Shown here one piece after another: positions 24,363 through 28,154 of a stretch of DNA of 28,154 nucleotides (its first letter is position 1; every line of letters begins with the position of its first letter). The stretch lies in the NCBI GenBank assembly GCA_036402115.1, contig DASWTM010000017.1, forward strand, positions 1 to 28,154, read 5' to 3'. The notes beneath the pieces are model-generated. The model searched no databases. It saw only the letters and a program-made list of their open reading frames with translations, and was not told where the DNA came from. Both the position numbers and the translations under genes were made by a program. This stretch comes from Chryseosolibacter sp036402115 (GTDB taxonomy: Bacteria > Bacteroidota > Bacteroidia > Cytophagales > Cyclobacteriaceae).

Positions 24363-25601
24363 TTAGTTTTTTGCGTGATAGTACATCACGCTTGAATTCT
24401 CTTCGCGAAGGATCTGCTTACCAATCCGCTGAATATCAGCTAACGTTACGGATTCAATATCCTGTGCTTCGCGATTGACAATATTAGCATCTCCTGAAAG
24501 TTTAGCAAACGCGAGGTTCATAGCTCGATTCATCACTTCTACTTCACCAAACTCCAACGTTGAGTACGCCTGATTTTTTACCTTGGTCAATTCTTCCTCC
24601 GTTGCCCCACCTTCAATCAAGTCATTAACAATTGCGTTAACTTCTTCTTCCGCATCCGACAGCTTGACACCTTGCCTTACTCTGCCATTGATGACAAGCA
24701 AACCTGGGTCAATCGTTCCCATAACAAAGGACGAAATGGAAGTGAACAATTCTTTCTCCTTTACGAGCTTCTGATACAACCGGCTTGAATGACCGCGGCT
24801 CAAAATATCGCTGAGCAAATCCGCGGCATAATAATCTTTATCAAATCTGCCAGGCATGTGGTACGATTTGTAGAACGCACTAGCAGGAACTTTCGCATCA
24901 ACTTCAAGGAAACGTTTTGTTGTTTGGGCAGGCTCCAGCGGCAGATTGCGTTTTGCAACATTTTGCTTTGGTATCGGACCAAACCATTTCTCCGCCAATT
25001 TTCTCACCTGATTTTTTTTTACGTTTCCTGCCACAACAAGAATCGCATTGTCAGGCGCATAGTGCTTGAAGAAGAAACTTCGGACATCATCCATTGTTGC
25101 GTTCTCGATGTGGCTGATCTCTTTACCGATCGTTGCCCACTGGTACGGGTGTTTCAAATAAGCTAACGGACGAAGGCGCAACCACACATCACCATAGGGC
25201 TGATTCAGATAACGTTGCTTGAACTCTTCAATCACGACCTTGCGCTGCACTTCCAGCACATTCGGATCGAAGGAAAGGCTCAGCATCCGGTCTGACTCCA
25301 ACCAAAAACCAGTCTCAATGTTCGCTGCCGGCAGCGTGAGGTAGTAGTTCGTGATGTCGGTATTCGTGAAAGCATTGTTTTCACCGCCAACTTTTTGAAG
25401 CGGCTCGTCATAATTCGGAATGTTGATCGAGCCTCCAAACATCAAATGTTCAAAAAGATGTGCGAAACCAGTTTTGTCAGGATGCTCATCGCGCGAACCT
25501 ACATCATACAATATGTTTAAAACGGCAATTTCAACGGTCGGATCTTCATGCACGATCACCCGCAAACCATTCTCCAATGTAAACTCTTCAAAGTGGATCA
25601 T
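24363..25601 (-). CDS. M16 family zinc peptidase
   Basis: Single-chain M16 (pitrilysin/insulinase-like, M16B size) metallopeptidase, 412 aa. The inverted zinc motif HxxEH is intact as His48-Leu-Phe-Glu51-His52 (FAHLFEHLMFGG). The third ligand is one of the two glutamates in VVIEEFKQR (125-126). The second half has the family SSRLYQKLVKEKELF segment and a C-terminal domain. There is no signal peptide, so the protein is probably cytoplasmic, although some Bacteroidota M16 enzymes are periplasmic. These short M16 proteins act as dimers or with an inactive partner; no partner gene is next to it here. ATG 25601 starts the canonical N-terminus. It is the first gene of the M16-ispF-mnmD run. Its substrate cannot be inferred. 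Confidence 0.93.
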   Translation of the reverse strand: MIHFEEFTLENGLRVIVHEDPTVEIAVLNILYDVGSRDEHPDKTGFAHLFEHLMFGGSINIPNYDEPLQKVGGENNAFTNTDITNYYLTLPAANIETGFWLESDRMLSLSFDPNVLEVQRKVVIEEFKQRYLNQPYGDVWLRLRPLAYLKHPYQWATIGKEISHIENATMDDVRSFFFKHYAPDNAILVVAGNVKKNQVRKLAEKWFGPIPKQNVAKRNLPLEPAQTTKRFLEVDAKVPASAFYKSYHMPGRFDKDYYAADLLSDILSRGHSSRLYQKLVKEKELFTSISSFVMGTIDPGLLVINGRVRQGVKLSDAEEEVNAIVNDLIEGGATEEELTKVKNQAYSTLEFGEVEVMNRAMNLAFAKLSGDANIVNREAQDIESVTLADIQRIGKQILREENSSVMYYHAKN

Positions 25602-25687
25602 AAGGGGTCAAATAACGGTAGATTTTGGGTTGAGATCAACTTTTATTCATATCCGCTTAGGTGGTTCACTCCACCTCGTCCCCAACC

Positions 25688-25703
25688 TTCTCCGGACGGA
25701 GAA
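25688..25703. repeat. Small palindrome, TTCTCCG/CGGAGAA
   Basis: Seven-base arms (25688-25694 and 25697-25703) with only two bases between form a tight palindrome in a CT-rich context (CCCAACC before it). It resembles CT-rich/GA-rich intergenic palindromes seen in Bacteroidota genomes and lacks a U-run, so a terminator is unlikely. Confidence 0.45.
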
Positions 25704-25858
25704 CGGAATGCACCTTTGCCTCAGGAGCTGCCGTTAGAACACATCTTCTTTTAAACTCTTGAAGTTCTGATCGATCAGCGCGATTTAACTACGACTGCAG
25801 GCGTTGCTTGCTGACGACTGGTCCACGTTCGACTCGAGCGCCAGTGCGGGGAGGGTGG

Positions 25859-25905
25859 TCACGAGGGGCTCCACCCCTCGTGATAATATTTCGCCCTTTC
25901 AGGGC
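25859..25905 (-). repeat. REP-like unit 1 (two hairpins, minus orientation)
   Basis: On the minus strand the unit reads a short hairpin with GCCCT and AGGGC arms (25893-25905, 3-nt loop), an AT-rich spacer of about 9 nt, and a larger hairpin with a perfect 10-bp stem (arms 25859-25868 and 25874-25883, 5-nt loop). The larger stem contains CACGAGGGG. The same two-hairpin order recurs in opposite orientation at 25963-26011. Confidence 0.7.
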
Positions 25906-25962
25906 TTTGCGATTAGCACACCTTCAAACTCATTGCAAAAATTTCGCGGTAGCTGACTCTCA

Positions 25963-26011
25963 GCCCCGAATGGGGCGTCATCACAACACGAGGGGTGTAG
26001 CCCTCTCGTGA
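25963..26011 (+). repeat. REP-like unit 2 (two hairpins, plus orientation)
   Basis: A short hairpin GCCCC-GAAT-GGGGC (25963-25976) is followed, after a 10-nt spacer, by a larger hairpin. Its arms are CACGAGGGG (25987-25995) and CCCTCTCGTG (26001-26010), nine pairs with one bulged base. It aligns with unit 1 in sequence and order but points the other way, giving a tail-to-tail or head-to-head pair about 57 bp apart. Confidence 0.7.
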
Positions 26012-26076
26012 CTGCTCTCGCCTTAGCGCTCGCTCCTCGTTCATGGAGGAGAACTCAGAGTGTTCAGTGCAAATAG

Positions 26077-26097
26077 CACATCTGGTCAAAAGATGTG
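26077..26097. repeat. Hairpin CACATCT/AGATGTG
   Basis: Seven-base perfect arms (26077-26083 and 26091-26097) with a 7-nt loop, about 80 bp upstream of the E1 start. It is not related in sequence to the CACGAGGGG repeats. It could be an operator for a dimeric regulator or part of a larger repeat; the sequence does not decide. Confidence 0.35.
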
Positions 26098-26114
26098 TCC
26101 TAAAGGTAAGCCTT

Positions 26115-26126
26115 CACGAGAGGGCT
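26115..26126 (-). repeat. Partial REP-like copy 3
   Basis: Twelve bases, CACGAGAGGGCT, are identical to the reverse complement of the right arm of unit 2 plus loop. The matching second arm and the short hairpin are missing, so this looks like a decayed or truncated copy in minus orientation. Confidence 0.4.
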
Positions 26127-26155
26127 GGGTGCGATGGGGATGAGATGAATTTTAC

Positions 26156-26162
26156 TACCTTG
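26156..26162 (+). promoter_or_regulatory. Candidate -7 box for the E1 gene
   Basis: TACCTTG (followed by CAC) is one T short of TAnnTTTG and lies 17 nt before ATG 26180, the same distance as other boxes in the window. No good -33 element is seen. If used, the leader would be only about 10 nt and the repeats would lie upstream of the promoter. Confidence 0.35.
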
Positions 26163-26179
26163 CACACGATTACGCCCTT

Positions 26180-28154
26180 ATGAATTTTCAGCGAAAAAAC
26201 TATTCTGACGACCTCTTAAAGCAACTCTACCGCGGCCTGCTTTTTCCGCGCATGATCGAAGAAAAAATGTTAATCCTCCTGCGCCAAAACCGCATCAGCA
26301 AGTGGTTCAGCGGTATCGGGCAGGAAGCGATTTCGGTAGGGTTAGCGAATGCATTGCACCCGGACGAATACATTCTTCCGATGCATCGCAATCTCGGAGT
26401 TTTCACCTCGCGCAATATGCCATTCGATCGGCTGTTTGCACAGTGGCAGGGAACGATGATGGGTTACACAAAGGGTCGTGATCGCTCCTTTCATTTTGGA
26501 ACGAACGAGCATCATATCGTTGGAATGATCTCTCACCTCGGCCCGCAAAACGGTGTGGCCGATGGTATCGCGTTAGCTTCCAAACTTAAGGATGAGAAAA
26601 AAGTTGTCGCTGTGTTTAATGGTGATGGCGGTACGAGCGAAGGCGATTTCCACGAAGCAGTGAACGTAGCCGCAGTCTGGGATTTGCCTGTTTTGTTTAT
26701 CATCGAAAACAATGGTTACGGATTGTCAACGCCCAGCAATGAACAATTCCGCTGCGAAAGTTTTGCTGACAAAGGAATTGGTTACGGCATCGAGGCGGTG
26801 AGCATTGACGGGAATAACATACTCGAAGTATATGATACCATCCGACTCTTAGCAGAAAACATTCGCGAGAACAACAGACCTGTGTTGGTAGAGTGCCGCA
26901 CCTTCCGCATGCGCGGGCACGAAGAAGCTTCCGGTACGAAATATGTACCAAAAGAGCTGATGGAAACGTGGGCGAAAAAAGATCCACTCGACAACTACGA
27001 ACAGTATCTGTTAAACGAAAAAGTAATTGATGAAGACTACATCTATAATCTCCGAAAGGAAATCAAAAATGAAATAGAGGCAGGTCTCGAAAAAGCGTTT
27101 GAAGAAACGCATCCTCAACCCGACAGCCAGGTTGAACTGAATGATGTGCATGCACCGTATGTACAACGCGTTGTGCAGCCGGAATCAGAAAAAAAATCGG
27201 AGAAGAGATTTATCGATGCCATCAGTGATGGACTTAGACAGAGCATGGAGAAGCATCCTAATCTCGTGCTGATGGGCCAGGACATCGCAGAGTACGGTGG
27301 TGTATTTAAAATCACGGATGGGTTTGTTGAAAAGTTTGGAAAGCCGCGTGTACGAAACACGCCCATTTGCGAGTCTGCGATTCTTGGTGCTGGCCTGGGA
27401 CTTTCCATCAAAGGGATGAAGGCGATGGTTGAAATGCAGTTTGCTGATTTTGTCAGTGAAGGTTTCACACAAATTGTAAATAACCTTGCGAAATCACATT
27501 GGCGTTGGGGACAGCCATCAGACGTTGTTGTTCGAATGCCGACAGGTGCTGGCACCGCAGCAGGACCATTCCATTCGCAAAGCAATGAAGCGTGGTTCTT
27601 CCATACACCTGGGTTGAAGATCGTCTATCCTTCAAATCCACATGATGCGAAAGGTCTTCTTTGTGCAGCCTTTGAGGATCCTAATCCTTACATGTATTTC
27701 GAACACAAATTATTATATCGTTCGGTAAAAGATTTTGTTCCCGATGACTACTATACCGTAGAAGTCGGCAAAGCGAAACTTGTTACTGAAGGAACCGATT
27801 TGTCGATCATTACCTATGGAATGGGTGTTCATTGGGCACAAGAAATCTTAGCTACGATGCCTGAGATCAAGGCTGATGTTCTTGACTTAAGAACGTTGCT
27901 TCCGTGGGATAAGGAATCGGTGCGCGAAACGGTTGAAAAAACAAGTCGTGTGATTGTACTGCATGAAGACACCTTAACGGGTGGCATAGGCGCAGAGATC
28001 AGCGCATGGATAAATGAACACTGTTTCCGTTCGCTGGATGCACCGGTGAAACGGGTAGCAAGTCTGGACACTGCCATTCCGTTTGCTCCTACGTTAGAAC
28101 AGAATTTCTTACCGAAGAACAGGCTGAAAGGTGCAATTGACGAGTTGCTGAAAT
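26180..28154 (+). CDS. 2-oxo acid dehydrogenase E1, fused alpha and beta subunits (3' end cut by window)
   Basis: Thiamine-diphosphate-dependent decarboxylase component of a 2-oxo acid dehydrogenase complex, with both E1 subunits in one chain. In the window it has 658 residues and one further base, so probably only the last residue or stop codon is missing. The alpha half (about 1-325) has GIGQEA, MHRNLG and the ThDP motif GDG (148-150) to NN (177-178), plus a C-terminal TFRMRGHEEASG segment. A charged linker leads to the beta half (about 338-658) with GQDIAEYGGVF, CESAILGAGLGL, GPFHSQSNEAWFFHTPG, LDLRTLLPWD and HEDTLTGGIGAEI. The beta-half motifs resemble branched-chain (2-oxoisovalerate) enzymes, but pyruvate specificity cannot be excluded. 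E2 and E3 genes are not visible. The start ATG 26180 is the first in frame after a TAA-rich leader. Confidence 0.93.
   Translation, partial: MNFQRKNYSDDLLKQLYRGLLFPRMIEEKMLILLRQNRISKWFSGIGQEAISVGLANALHPDEYILPMHRNLGVFTSRNMPFDRLFAQWQGTMMGYTKGRDRSFHFGTNEHHIVGMISHLGPQNGVADGIALASKLKDEKKVVAVFNGDGGTSEGDFHEAVNVAAVWDLPVLFIIENNGYGLSTPSNEQFRCESFADKGIGYGIEAVSIDGNNILEVYDTIRLLAENIRENNRPVLVECRTFRMRGHEEASGTKYVPKELMETWAKKDPLDNYEQYLLNEKVIDEDYIYNLRKEIKNEIEAGLEKAFEETHPQPDSQVELNDVHAPYVQRVVQPESEKKSEKRFIDAISDGLRQSMEKHPNLVLMGQDIAEYGGVFKITDGFVEKFGKPRVRNTPICESAILGAGLGLSIKGMKAMVEMQFADFVSEGFTQIVNNLAKSHWRWGQPSDVVVRMPTGAGTAAGPFHSQSNEAWFFHTPGLKIVYPSNPHDAKGLLCAAFEDPNPYMYFEHKLLYRSVKDFVPDDYYTVEVGKAKLVTEGTDLSIITYGMGVHWAQEILATMPEIKADVLDLRTLLPWDKESVRETVEKTSRVIVLHEDTLTGGIGAEISAWINEHCFRSLDAPVKRVASLDTAIPFAPTLEQNFLPKNRLKGAIDELLK

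Larger units (their letters stand above)
25602..26179. other. 578-bp gene-free region with palindromic repeats
   Basis: This divergent intergenic region lies between the M16 unit and the E1 gene. No believable ORF is present: the short open frames cross the hairpins and have no start signals or family resemblance. It holds at least four palindromes: 25688-25703, 25859-25905, 25963-26011 and 26077-26097. A broken repeat copy lies at 26115-26126, and a candidate -7 box for the E1 gene at its right end. It is locally GC-richer around the repeats. No promoter for the M16 side was identified with confidence. Confidence 0.7.

Noticed and set aside
25808..26011. 67-codon frame in the intergenic region
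   Set aside because: It is made almost entirely of the REP-like hairpins; coding is very unlikely.
25859..26126. CRISPR array
   Set aside because: The repeats are few, inverted and themselves hairpins, with no regular unique spacers or cas genes.

Overview
The window looks like the chromosome of a Bacteroidota bacterium, most likely Cytophagales or a close relative. This rests on several signs. Outer-membrane genes are typical of the phylum: an STN-type TonB-dependent receptor, DUF4249 lipoproteins, and DUF6048/DUF6452-like proteins. The lipoprotein bshC (bacillithiol), a stand-alone mnmD and a single-chain E1 alpha/beta dehydrogenase also fit. Exact or near copies of the Bacteroidota -7 box TAnnTTTG sit in front of several genes, and clear Shine-Dalgarno sites are scarce. 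No rRNA, tRNA, CRISPR array, transposase or phage gene was seen.

Layout. 1-2.6 kb: ftsY on the plus strand, converging at 9 bp on a two-gene minus-strand unit (DUF6452-like lipoprotein, then DUF6048-like barrel protein, overlapping by 17 nt). 2.7-6.3 kb: a plus-strand run of rimO, bshC and a 5-formyl-THF cyclo-ligase. 6.3-14.7 kb: a minus-strand five-gene operon with almost no spacing. In order of transcription it holds an STN/CarboxypepD/plug/barrel TonB receptor, two DUF4249 lipoproteins, a large MG2/plug-like protein with no barrel, and a third DUF4249 lipoprotein. 14.8-16.8 kb: agmatine deiminase and N-carbamoylputrescine amidase, which together turn agmatine into putrescine, CO2 and ammonia. 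16.9-22.95 kb: gltBD (NADPH glutamate synthase), closed by a clear rho-independent terminator. 23.2-25.6 kb: an M16 peptidase, ispF and mnmD, translationally close or overlapping. 25.6-26.2 kb: a gene-free stretch with inverted REP-like hairpins. 26.18 kb to the right edge: a fused 2-oxo acid dehydrogenase E1 alpha/beta gene, cut by the window end by at most a few codons.

Most of the window is housekeeping. The part most likely to hold undescribed biology is the 8.4-kb receptor operon. Its three paralogous lipoproteins share an unusual CxCCxCW cysteine cluster and a Pro-x-Phe-Trp C-terminus, and they are co-transcribed with a barrel-less protein carrying a plug-like domain. The second most interesting part is the REP/BIME-like cluster before the E1 gene. 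Several start codons had to be moved from the longest ORF: ftsY, the DUF6452-like gene, bshC, DUF4249 copies 1 and 2, the MG2/plug gene, aguB, mnmD and ispF. The reasons are given in each entry.
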